Below the pieces are notes generated by a model. It searched no databases, was not told where the DNA came from, and saw nothing but the letters and a program-made list of their open reading frames with translations. From positions 1-31,116 of the forward strand of contig JALWTZ010000029.1 in the NCBI GenBank assembly GCA_026993285.1: a stretch of 31,116 bases of DNA, in the 5' to 3' direction. The translations under genes were made by a program, and so were the position numbers. This stretch comes from Lysobacterales bacterium (GTDB lineage: Bacteria; Pseudomonadota; Gammaproteobacteria; Xanthomonadales; S139-57). Positions 1 to 6,674 of this stretch are shown here, piece after piece (position 1 is the first letter of the stretch; the number at the start of each line of letters is the position of its first letter).

Positions 1-928
1 CCAGTTCGGCAAAATCAGCGCCCTGCTCCAGTTGTGCGCGAATGTCTGCCATTTTCTCTTCAACCGCCTTTTGCGTGGCCTCATCGGCATCCTTGGGCAA
101 CTCCAGCAGAATATGGGAAACCTTGCGGCGTTCCGGCACCACAAACCGCTGCTTTTGTTGTTCATAGCGCTGCCGAATGGTTTCCTCGTCTACGGGCTTG
201 TCAGCCGCCAGATCTTCTGCCTTGAGCTCGATGTACTGAATGCGCACTTCCTCCGGTTGCTTGAAGGTGTTCTTGTGCGCCTCGTACCACTGCTGAATCT
301 CTTCATCACTTACAGCCAGTGATTCATCCTGCAGATTGGCAGACAGTACGGCATAGTCGAAATCACGCTTCTGCTTGAGCAGGCGTACAAATTGCTCCAG
401 CTCTTTTTCGGCGAAGAAGGAAGACTGCTGGATGAATTGCGGAATGCGAGCCAGCAAGATGCTGGATTCCACCTGCTGCTCAAAGCGACGCGCGCTCAAC
501 CCCTGCTGACGAAGCAGGGATTTGTAGACTTCCGGGTTGAATTTGCCATCCACCTGAAAAGCCTGATAACTGGAGATAAAGTCAGCCAGTTCCTGGGGAG
601 AGACCTTGAGATGATTGCGCGTCACCCACTCCATCAACAGGGCTTCTTCAATCAAGTTTTGCAGGAACTGACGCTTGATGCTTGCCTGCTCGAAATACTC
701 CGGCCCAATGGCACCCTGGAACTGGTTTTTCAGCCGTTGCTGGTACTGGCGATAACGGTTCTGAAATTCCTGGGTGGAAATTTCATGATCGTTGACCTTG
801 GCGACCGCATTGTCCACCTGGGCGGTGAAGTAGTTGTTGATGCCCCACAAGGCAAACGGAATGGTCAACAAACCGATCACGACGGCCGCAAACCAGCCTG
901 TCACCTTTTCACGAATAACCTGCAACAT
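1..928 (-). CDS. ppiD: PpiD, membrane-anchored periplasmic chaperone (3' part cut off by window edge)
   Basis: The visible part is the N-terminal 309 residues, read from an ATG at 928 with an AGGAAG Shine-Dalgarno sequence eight bases upstream. A short cytoplasmic start (MLQVIREK) is followed by one membrane helix at about residues 10-30, then a SurA/PpiD-type N-terminal chaperone region. The first parvulin (PPIC) domain begins near residue 265 with a VPERRKVSHIL stretch and is interrupted by the window edge. PpiD is anchored in the inner membrane, lies near the SecYEG exit and assists folding of outer-membrane and periplasmic proteins. Its position after hupB is the classic gammaproteobacterial arrangement. 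It has its own promoter behind the terminator of the upstream tRNA/hupB unit. The C-terminal half cannot be judged. Confidence 0.93.
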   Translation of the reverse strand, partial: MLQVIREKVTGWFAAVVIGLLTIPFALWGINNYFTAQVDNAVAKVNDHEISTQEFQNRYRQYQQRLKNQFQGAIGPEYFEQASIKRQFLQNLIEEALLMEWVTRNHLKVSPQELADFISSYQAFQVDGKFNPEVYKSLLRQQGLSARRFEQQVESSILLARIPQFIQQSSFFAEKELEQFVRLLKQKRDFDYAVLSANLQDESLAVSDEEIQQWYEAHKNTFKQPEEVRIQYIELKAEDLAADKPVDEETIRQRYEQQKQRFVVPERRKVSHILLELPKDADEATQKAVEEKMADIRAQLEQGADFAEL

Positions 929-966
929 GACAATGTCTTCCTGTCCAGCCCTGAACACAGGGCGAT

Positions 967-996
967 ATTCTAATCACCGATCCCGCCGATTGTCAG
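967..996 (-). promoter_or_regulatory. Candidate sigma-70 promoter for ppiD
   Basis: On the minus strand CTGACA (5/6 match to the -35 box) is followed after 18 bp by TAGAAT (5/6 match to the -10 box). Transcription would begin near 960, giving a leader of about 30 bases that contains the ppiD Shine-Dalgarno sequence. It lies directly downstream of the terminator at 1015-1043, consistent with a fresh start of transcription. Confidence 0.55.
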
Positions 997-1014
997 CGAC
1001 CCTGCGGGAGACGG

Positions 1015-1043
1015 GTAATAAAAAGGCGCCCTGAAGGCGCCTT
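1015..1043 (-). terminator. Rho-independent terminator after tRNA-Asp
   Basis: In the minus-strand RNA an 8-bp perfect GC-rich stem (AAGGCGCC / GGCGCCTT, loop of five) is followed by a U-rich run reading TTTTATTACC. It lies 10 bases past the tRNA-Asp CCA end and would end the hupB/tRNA-Val/tRNA-Asp transcript. Confidence 0.85.
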
Positions 1044-1052
1044 GTGCAACAG

Positions 1053-1129
1053 TGGCGGAGCGGACGGGACTCGAACCCGCGACCCCCGGCGTGACAGGCC
1101 GGTATTCTAACCAACTGAACTACCGCTCC
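1053..1129 (-). tRNA. tRNA-Asp (anticodon GUC)
   Basis: A 77-base cloverleaf read on the minus strand: acceptor GGAGCGG pairing with CCGCTCC, D-arm TTCAGTTGGTTAGAA, anticodon loop CTGTCAC with GTC, T-arm GGTTCGAGTCC, discriminator G and an encoded CCA. It lies nine bases downstream of tRNA-Val and just before a strong terminator, so the two tRNAs are on one transcript. Confidence 0.98.
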
Positions 1130-1138
1130 TGAACAATC

Positions 1139-1214
1139 TGGTGGGTGCTGCAGGGATCGAACCTGCGACCCTCGCCTTGTAAGGGCGATGCTCTCCCAGC
1201 TGAGCTAAGCACCC
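1139..1214 (-). tRNA. tRNA-Val (anticodon UAC)
   Basis: A 76-base cloverleaf on the minus strand: acceptor GGGTGCT, D-arm AGCTCAGCTGGGAGAGC, anticodon loop CTTACAA with TAC, T-arm GGTTCGATCC, discriminator A and an encoded CCA. No promoter is evident between it and hupB upstream (1215-1305), so it is probably cut out of a hupB-containing transcript. Confidence 0.98.
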
Positions 1215-1241
1215 GATTATTCGTTCAACTTTCCTGCGCTT

Positions 1242-1261
1242 TTTCAGGCAGGAGCCTGAAA
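1242..1261 (-). other. Perfect hairpin between hupB and tRNA-Val
   Basis: TTTCAGGC and GCCTGAAA form an 8-bp perfect stem around a four-base loop, 45 bases after the hupB stop. In the minus-strand RNA it is followed by AAGCGCAGG, not a U-run, so it is a poor intrinsic terminator. It could protect the 3' end of hupB mRNA or mark a processing point between mRNA and tRNA. Confidence 0.45.
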
Positions 1262-1305
1262 GTTCCCTGAAATGGCCTGTGCTTTCAGACAGGCGAAAAG
1301 GCGGA

Positions 1306-1578
1306 TTAGTTTACGGCATCCTTCAGTGCTTTACCAGCCTTGAAAGCCGGTGTCTTGGAGGCGGGGATGTTGATGGTTTCGCCGGTGCGGGGATTGCGAC
1401 CGGTACGCGCACCGCGCTCTTTCACGGAAAAGGTGCCAAAGCCTACCAGAGAAACCTGATCACCGGATTTCAGTGCACCCGTGATGGCTTCAACAACAGC
1501 GTCTACTGCACGGCCAGCGTCGGCCTTGCTCAGTCCAGCCACATCCGCAACAGCTGCTACCAGTTCAGTCTTGTTCAT
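1306..1578 (-). CDS. hupB: DNA-binding protein HU-beta
   Basis: A 90-residue histone-like nucleoid protein. The start at 1578 (MNKTELVAAVADVAGLSK) is chosen because GGAGA lies seven bases upstream and the product has the standard HU length; the longer in-frame extension upstream is not needed. HU/IHF family landmarks are visible: the dimerising N-terminal helices, the VSLVGFGTFSV turn, the RTGRNPRTGE beginning of the DNA-binding arm containing the intercalating proline, and the C-terminal FKAGKALKDAVN. HU bends and compacts DNA as a dimer. The gene lies between lon and ppiD, as in other Gammaproteobacteria, and is followed by two tRNA genes with no clear promoter between. Confidence 0.97.
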   Translation of the reverse strand: MNKTELVAAVADVAGLSKADAGRAVDAVVEAITGALKSGDQVSLVGFGTFSVKERGARTGRNPRTGETINIPASKTPAFKAGKALKDAVN

Positions 1579-1700
1579 GTATTTGTCTCCGTTTTGATTG
1601 AGTTTGCGGGCGCATGCCATTGGCCTGAGGCTGTCAATTTCAGCAACAGCCACTGCCCTGGCTTACATCCACAAGGAACTACCCCTAAGTATCGTCATCC

Positions 1701-1735
1701 TGTGTTTCAGCCACCTGAACGGGCCTTGAAACACA
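1701..1735 (-). other. Inverted repeat in the putative hupB leader
   Basis: TGTGTTTCA at 1701-1709 and TGAAACACA at 1727-1735 are perfect 9-base reverse complements separated by 17 bases. If transcription starts near 1797, this forms a stem-loop about 125 bases ahead of the hupB start codon. It could instead be a protein-binding site. Confidence 0.4.
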
Positions 1736-1803
1736 AACGGAGGGTGTCATCACAACTCCCCCGAGTCGAGCGCCGCATGTCAGCATGCGTCACCGGAAAG
1801 GTG

Positions 1804-1832
1804 ATTGTACTGATTTTCCCCGATTGTGCCAG
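1804..1832 (-). promoter_or_regulatory. Candidate hupB promoter
   Basis: On the minus strand CTGGCA (4/6) and TACAAT (5/6) are separated by 17 bp. A start near 1797 would leave an unusually long leader of about 220 bases before hupB. No better-matching pair was found closer to the gene; the TTGACA at 1632-1637 has no -10 partner. Confidence 0.35.
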
Positions 1833-1986
1833 CCATTCCGCTCACCTTTTTGCCCCCCGCTCAGGCCGCTGGAAATCAGGAAAAAAATGAAACCTGAAAA
1901 AACACGGACTTGCCTATTGTGCTTCATGTAAATTCTTCTTCCTATACGCCAGGCAAGGCGGGTTTAATCCATAATTTTTTGCCAGC

Positions 1987-2021
1987 CCAAACACAAGCCC
2001 CGCACAGATTCTGTACGGGGC
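1987..2021 (-). terminator. Probable terminator of lon
   Basis: In the minus-strand RNA an 11-bp stem (GCCCCGUACAG / CUGUGCGGGGC with one U-G pair, loop AAU) is followed by UUGUGUUU. It lies about 30 bases past the lon stop codon. The U-tract is imperfect, so termination may be partial. Confidence 0.6.
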
Positions 2022-2049
2022 CAGCGTCATGCAGATACCTGAAGCCAGG

Positions 2050-4446
2050 TCAATGATGTGCAGCGGGCTGCTTCTTGTCGGCCTTTTTGCCAGCCTGCAG
2101 TGCCGCACTGTCCTCTCCTTCCGCGGGTACCGGCGGCGATGACAACGCCAGGTCAAAGACCTGGTCGATCCACTTCACCGGATGGATCTGCAGTTTCTTC
2201 CGTACTGTATCCGGAATTTCCGCCAGATCCTTCTCGTTTTCCTGCGGAATAATGACCTGACGGATACCACCACGCAGGGCAGCCAGCAATTTCTCCTTCA
2301 GGCCGCCAATGGGCAATACCTTGCCTTGCAGGGTAATTTCACCGGTCATGGCCACATCCTTGCGTACCGGTATGCCGGTCAGTGCCGAAACCAGCGCGGT
2401 GCACATGCCAATACCGGCGCTCGGGCCATCCTTGGGTGTGGCCCCTTCGGGCACGTGGATGTGGATATCCCGGTTCTGGTGAAATTCCGGGTCAATGCCC
2501 AGTTGTGCCGCGCGGGCCCGTGCTACGGTAAAGGCCGCCTGGATGGATTCCTTCATCACATCCCCAAGCTGGCCGGTATGAATCAGCTTGCCCTTGCCCG
2601 GCATGACGGTGGCTTCGATATTGAGCAATTCACCACCCACTTCGGTCCAGGCCAGGCCGGTAACCACGCCCACTTCATCCTGTTCGCCAATTTCACCATA
2701 GCGGAATTTTTTCACACCCAGATACTGGTCAAGATTGCGGGTACTGATCTGTACCGGCGGCTTTTTCTTCTTCAGCACCAGTTGCTTGACCACCTTGCGG
2801 CAGATCTTGGCGATTTCCCGCTCCAGACTGCGCACACCGGCTTCCCGGGTGTAGTACTGGATAATGCCACGCACGGCACCTTCGGAAATATGCAGTTCCC
2901 CCTCCTTGAGACCATTGGCCTTGATCTGCTTGGGTACCAGATAGCGGATGGCAATCTGCACCTTCTCGTCCTCGGTGTAGCCGGGGATGCGGATGATCTC
3001 CATCCGGTCACGCAGCGGGCCGGGAATGTTCAACGAGTTGGCCGTGGCCACAAACATGACATCGGAAAGATCCAGATCAACTTCCAGATAATGGTCATTG
3101 AAGGCATGGTTCTGTTCCGGGTCCAGCACCTCCAGCAGGGCGGAGGAAGGATCACCACGAAAATCCATGGCCATCTTGTCCAGTTCATCCAGTACAAACA
3201 GGGGGTTGCGCGTGCCGACCTTGGTCAGGTTCTGCACAATGCGCCCCGGCATGGAGCCGATATAGGTCTTGCGGTGGCCGCGGATTTCCGCCTCGTCACG
3301 CACGCCGCCCAGGCTCATGCGCACGAACTTGCGGTTGGTGGCCTTGGCGATGGACTTGCCCAGTGAGGTCTTGCCCACACCCGGCGGGCCCACCAGGCAG
3401 AGGATGGGGCCTTTCATCTGCCGCACACGCTGCTGCACGGCCAGGTACTCCAGTATGCGTTCCTTGACCTCTTCCAGACCGTAATGATCCTCATCCAGCA
3501 CGCGCTGGGCCAGCTGCAGATCCTTGCGAATGCGTGTACGCTTTTTCCAGGGCACATTGACCAGGGTTTCGATATAGTTGCGCACCACCGTGGCTTCCGC
3601 TGACATGGGGGACATCATGCGCAGCTTGTTCAGTTCCGACAGGGCCTTTTCCTCGGCCTCTTTCGGCATGCGCGCTTCCTGGATGCGTTTTTCCAGTTCT
3701 TCCACCTCGTTGGCGGCATCATCGATTTCGCCCAGCTCCTTCTGGATGGCCTTCATTTGCTCATTCAGGTAGTACTCGCGCTGGCTCTTTTCCATCTGGG
3801 TCTTGACCCGGCCGCGGATCTTTTTCTCGATCTGCAGCATTTCGATCTCGCCTTCGATCATGCCCAGAAGCATTTCCATACGCTCGCGCACATTGAGCAC
3901 TTCCAGTATCTTCTGCTTGTTTTCCAGCTTGATGGCGAAGTGTGCAGCCACCGTATCGGCCAGACGCGAAGGTTGGTCGATACCGGTAAGGGTGGAAAGA
4001 ATCTCCGGCGGCACCTTGCGGTTGAGCTTGATGTAGTGCTCGAATTCCGCCACCAGTGAACGCATGAGCACATCCAGCTCGCGTTCATCAGTGTCCAGGA
4101 GGTCATCCAGTGCTTCTACCGTAACCTGATAGTGCTCGTCGGTCAGTTGCATATCCTGCAAGCGTGCACGCCGCTCGCCTTCCACCAGTACCTTGATGGT
4201 GCCATCCGGCAGTTTGAGCATCTGCAATACGGAAGCCAGCACACCGGTTTCATACAGATCCTCACGGCCCGGATCTTCATCTTCTGCATTTTTCTGCGCC
4301 ACCAGGAAAATCTGCCGGTCGCTGGTCATGGCCTCCTCAATGGCACGGATGGAACGATCCCGGCCTACAAAAAGCGGAATGACCATGTGGGGGTAGACCA
4401 CCACATCGCGCAAGGGTAATACGGGGTAACGGTTCTGTTCTGTCAT
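2050..4446 (-). CDS. lon: ATP-dependent protease Lon
   Basis: A 798-residue cytoplasmic AAA+ serine protease that degrades misfolded and regulatory proteins. The start at 4446 (MTEQNRYPVLPLRD) is preferred over an in-frame ATG at 4503 because AGGAGA sits at proper spacing just upstream and the product then matches E. coli Lon at its N-terminus. Domains in order are the N-terminal substrate-binding LAN domain with coiled coils (to about residue 300), the AAA+ module with Walker A GPPGVGKTS and Walker B FVLDELDKM, and the protease domain with the catalytic dyad Ser676 (KDGPSAGIG) and Lys719 (GGLKEK). The last roughly 30 residues form a Lys/Ala/Gln-rich tail ending in HH, slightly longer than in E. 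coli (784 residues). A sigma-32-like promoter precedes it. Confidence 0.98.
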   Translation of the reverse strand: MTEQNRYPVLPLRDVVVYPHMVIPLFVGRDRSIRAIEEAMTSDRQIFLVAQKNAEDEDPGREDLYETGVLASVLQMLKLPDGTIKVLVEGERRARLQDMQLTDEHYQVTVEALDDLLDTDERELDVLMRSLVAEFEHYIKLNRKVPPEILSTLTGIDQPSRLADTVAAHFAIKLENKQKILEVLNVRERMEMLLGMIEGEIEMLQIEKKIRGRVKTQMEKSQREYYLNEQMKAIQKELGEIDDAANEVEELEKRIQEARMPKEAEEKALSELNKLRMMSPMSAEATVVRNYIETLVNVPWKKRTRIRKDLQLAQRVLDEDHYGLEEVKERILEYLAVQQRVRQMKGPILCLVGPPGVGKTSLGKSIAKATNRKFVRMSLGGVRDEAEIRGHRKTYIGSMPGRIVQNLTKVGTRNPLFVLDELDKMAMDFRGDPSSALLEVLDPEQNHAFNDHYLEVDLDLSDVMFVATANSLNIPGPLRDRMEIIRIPGYTEDEKVQIAIRYLVPKQIKANGLKEGELHISEGAVRGIIQYYTREAGVRSLEREIAKICRKVVKQLVLKKKKPPVQISTRNLDQYLGVKKFRYGEIGEQDEVGVVTGLAWTEVGGELLNIEATVMPGKGKLIHTGQLGDVMKESIQAAFTVARARAAQLGIDPEFHQNRDIHIHVPEGATPKDGPSAGIGMCTALVSALTGIPVRKDVAMTGEITLQGKVLPIGGLKEKLLAALRGGIRQVIIPQENEKDLAEIPDTVRKKLQIHPVKWIDQVFDLALSSPPVPAEGEDSAALQAGKKADKKQPAAHH

Positions 4447-4534
4447 GCTGTTCTCCTGACCCGCGTTACTGCAAGCCATTTCGGAATCGGTTTGTCCTGC
4501 CACCCGGCCAATGCCGGGCAGCGCTCCTGAGGGG

Positions 4535-4562
4535 ATGTGGGGGCCGCTGGGGAAAAATCAAG
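4535..4562 (-). promoter_or_regulatory. Sigma-32 (heat-shock) promoter candidate for lon
   Basis: On the minus strand CTTGATT (5/7 to CTTGAAA) is followed after 13 bp by CCCCACAT (matching CCCCATnT except one base). Both elements and the spacing fit the RpoH consensus, and lon is a known RpoH target in E. coli. The start would be near 4528, leaving a leader of about 80 bases that contains a CCCGGC/GCCGGG hairpin (4503-4518) ahead of the Shine-Dalgarno sequence. Confidence 0.6.
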
Positions 4563-4585
4563 GCCGCCGGAAAAGAACTGACCAG

Positions 4586-5875
4586 TCAGGCGCCCTGCTG
4601 ACCGGCCTCCAGGTTGGTGTCGTCTTCCTGGGTTTCGTAAATCAGATAGGGTTTGGCTTCGCCCTGTACCACGGCCTCGTCCACCACGACCTTGGTGACG
4701 CCTTCCAGGGAAGGCAGTTCGTACATGGTATCCAGGAGGATGTTTTCCAGTATGGTACGCAGGCCACGGGCACCGGTCTTGCGTTCCTGCGCCTTGCGGG
4801 CGATCGCCTTGAGCGCATCCGGACGAAATTCCAGCTCCACCCCTTCCATGCGGAACATGCGGGCATATTGCTTGGTCAGGGCGTTCTTGGGTTCGGTGAG
4901 AATCTGTACCAGCGCATCTTCGTCCAGCTCTTCCAGTGTTGCCAGTACCGGCAGGCGACCGACGAATTCCGGAATCAGGCCGAACTTGATCAGGTCTTCC
5001 GGTTCCACTTCGCTGAACAGGACGCTGAGATTCTTCTCGTCGTCCTTGCCGCGGACTTCGGCGGAAAAACCGATACCGGCAGAGCTGGAACGGTTCTGAA
5101 CGATTTTCTCCAGCCCGGCGAACGCACCACCACAGATGAACAGGATGCCGGAGGTATCCACCTGCAGAAACTCCTGCTGCGGATGCTTGCGCCCACCCTG
5201 GGGCGGTACGGACGCCACCGTGCCTTCGATCAGCTTGAGCAGCGCCTGCTGCACGCCCTCACCGGAGACATCCCGTGTGATGGAGGGGTTGTCGGACTTG
5301 CGGGAAACCTTGTCGATCTCGTCAATGTAGACAATGCCGCTCTGGGCCTTCTCCACATCGTAATCACACTTCTGCAGCAGCTTCTGGATGATGTTTTCCA
5401 CATCCTCCCCCACATAACCGGCTTCGGTCAGGGTGGTGGCATCAGCGATGGTGAACGGCACATTGAGCATGCGTGCCAGTGTTTCCGCCAGCAGGGTCTT
5501 GCCGGAACCGGTGGGGCCAATCAGCAGAATATTGCTCTTGGCCAGCTCGACTTCGTCTTCATCCTTGCCGGCTTCCAGGCGCTTGTAGTGGTTGTAGACC
5601 GCCACGGAGAGGACTTTTTTGGCGCGTTCCTGGCCAATGACATATTGGTCAAGGCCGGCATGAATTTCCGTGGGTGTGGGCAGGGATTCCAGATCCTTGC
5701 GCTCCACGCCCTGCAGCTCTTCGCGAATGATGTCGTTGCACAGGTCCACACACTCGTCACAGATGTAGACACTGGGCCCGGCAATCAGTTTTTTGACTTC
5801 ATGCTGGGATTTGCCGCAAAAGGAACAATACAGGGTACGATCGCGCCCTTTTTTTCCCGTCTCTCGATCACTCAT
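4586..5875 (-). CDS. clpX: ClpX, ATPase subunit of the ClpXP protease
   Basis: A 429-residue AAA+ unfoldase that recognises substrates (for example ssrA-tagged proteins) and feeds them to ClpP. Seen in order: the N-terminal zinc-binding domain with Cys17, Cys20, Cys39 and Cys42; Walker A GPTGSGKT at 120-127; the pore loop GYVG at 153-156; Walker B IVYIDEIDKV ending near 190; the RKH loop (GGRKHPQQE); and the IGF-type ClpP-docking loop (AGIGF). Length is typical (E. coli 424). It is 167 bp downstream of clpP but separated from it by a strong terminator, so it probably has its own promoter. Its stop codon lies within a CTGACCAGTCAG palindrome. Confidence 0.98.
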   Translation of the reverse strand: MSDRETGKKGRDRTLYCSFCGKSQHEVKKLIAGPSVYICDECVDLCNDIIREELQGVERKDLESLPTPTEIHAGLDQYVIGQERAKKVLSVAVYNHYKRLEAGKDEDEVELAKSNILLIGPTGSGKTLLAETLARMLNVPFTIADATTLTEAGYVGEDVENIIQKLLQKCDYDVEKAQSGIVYIDEIDKVSRKSDNPSITRDVSGEGVQQALLKLIEGTVASVPPQGGRKHPQQEFLQVDTSGILFICGGAFAGLEKIVQNRSSSAGIGFSAEVRGKDDEKNLSVLFSEVEPEDLIKFGLIPEFVGRLPVLATLEELDEDALVQILTEPKNALTKQYARMFRMEGVELEFRPDALKAIARKAQERKTGARGLRTILENILLDTMYELPSLEGVTKVVVDEAVVQGEAKPYLIYETQEDDTNLEAGQQGA

Positions 5876-5937
5876 GCGTTCCGGTTGCCTCTGGTTCTAT
5901 TTTCATGCATGCAAGCTTATCACAGCTGCGGTCGGGG

Positions 5938-5965
5938 TCTATAGCACCATTGCGCAGTCGTGAAA
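5938..5965 (-). promoter_or_regulatory. Candidate extended -10 promoter for clpX
   Basis: On the minus strand TGCTATAGA forms an extended -10 element (TGn plus TATAGA). The -35 region 16 bp upstream (TTTCAC) is poor. It lies between the clpP terminator and the clpX start, where a separate clpX promoter is needed. Predicted leader is about 55 bases. Confidence 0.35.
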
Positions 5966-5984
5966 CCCGCCTGACCTTTGGAAA

Positions 5985-6013
5985 CAAAAAAGCCGGCAGG
6001 GTTCCCTGCCGGC
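5985..6013 (-). terminator. Rho-independent terminator after clpP
   Basis: In minus-strand RNA a 10-bp perfect GC-rich stem (GCCGGCAGGG / CCCTGCCGGC) is followed by six U residues and GUUUCC. It begins 30 bases past the clpP stop and separates clpP from clpX. Confidence 0.92.
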
Positions 6014-6042
6014 CTGTCCTGTTGTGTTCGCCCAGTCAGGCG

Positions 6043-6660
6043 TCAATTGTCAGTTTCTTCCGAGGCTCGTCTGGAAAGAACCTCGTCAATGATGCCGTAA
6101 TCCGCCGCTTCTTCCGCACTCATGAAATTGTCACGGTCGGTGTCCTGCTCGATTTTTTCCAGCGACTGGCCGGTATGTTCCGCCAGCATGCGATTGAGCT
6201 TGTCCTTGAGCTGCAGGATTTCACGGGCGTGAATCTCGATATCGGAAGCCTGGCCCTGAAAACCACCCAGTGGCTGGTGAATCATCACCCGGGAATTGGG
6301 CAGGGCAAAGCGTTTGCCCCGTTCCCCCGCCGCCAGCAGGAAAGCCCCCATGCTGGCCGCCTGGCCAATGCACATGGTGGAAACATGGGGCTTGATGAAC
6401 TGCATGGTGTCATAGATGGCCATGCCGGCAGTCACCGAACCGCCCGGGCTGTTGATATAGAAATGAATATCCTTGTCCGGGTTTTCCGATTCCAGAAACA
6501 GCAGCTGGGCTACAATCAGGTTGGCCACCTGGTCTTCCACGGGACCGACAAGAAAGATCACCCGCTCCTTGAGCAGGCGGGAGTAGATATCGTAAGCCCG
6601 TTCACCCCTGGCACTCTGTTCGACCACCATGGGCACCAGGTTGAGTGCCTTTACATCCAT
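6043..6660 (-). CDS. clpP: ClpP, proteolytic subunit of the Clp protease
   Basis: A 205-residue serine peptidase that assembles into a two-ring tetradecamer and degrades substrates unfolded by ClpX or ClpA. The catalytic triad is visible as Ser103 (GQAASMGAF), His128 (MIHQPLGG) and Asp177 (QDTDRDNF), matching the E. coli triad. The INSPGGSV oxyanion-hole segment is at 70-76. The start at 6660 has GGAGG upstream and lies only 14 bp after tig, so the two genes form an operon. Length is close to the E. coli precursor (207). Confidence 0.98.
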   Translation of the reverse strand: MDVKALNLVPMVVEQSARGERAYDIYSRLLKERVIFLVGPVEDQVANLIVAQLLFLESENPDKDIHFYINSPGGSVTAGMAIYDTMQFIKPHVSTMCIGQAASMGAFLLAAGERGKRFALPNSRVMIHQPLGGFQGQASDIEIHAREILQLKDKLNRMLAEHTGQSLEKIEQDTDRDNFMSAEEAADYGIIDEVLSRRASEETDN

Positions 6661-6674
6661 ACTGCTTGCCTCCG

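Larger units (their letters stand above)
1579..2049. other. 471-bp lon-hupB intergenic region
   Basis: I find no credible gene here. Reading in the minus direction, it holds the putative lon terminator, an A/T-rich stretch around 1880-1980, a candidate hupB promoter near 1804-1832, and a long potential hupB leader with an inverted repeat at 1701-1735. The hupB ribosome-binding site lies at its left edge. Confidence 0.6.

Noticed and set aside
1632..1637. TTGACA on the minus strand as a close hupB -35 box.
   Set aside because: No -10-like sequence at 15-19 bp; the region is GGCGCA and similar.
1914..2156. An 80-codon minus-strand frame overlapping the end of lon.
   Set aside because: Overlaps the lon C-terminus and its terminator, with no ribosome-binding site and no recognisable sequence.
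2182..3366. Plus-strand open frames across lon.
   Set aside because: Shadows of the Lon AAA+ domain; no start signals.
4446..4503. An earlier ATG for lon giving 19 extra residues.
   Set aside because: It has no ribosome-binding site, whereas the ATG at 4446 has AGGAGA and matches the family N-terminus.
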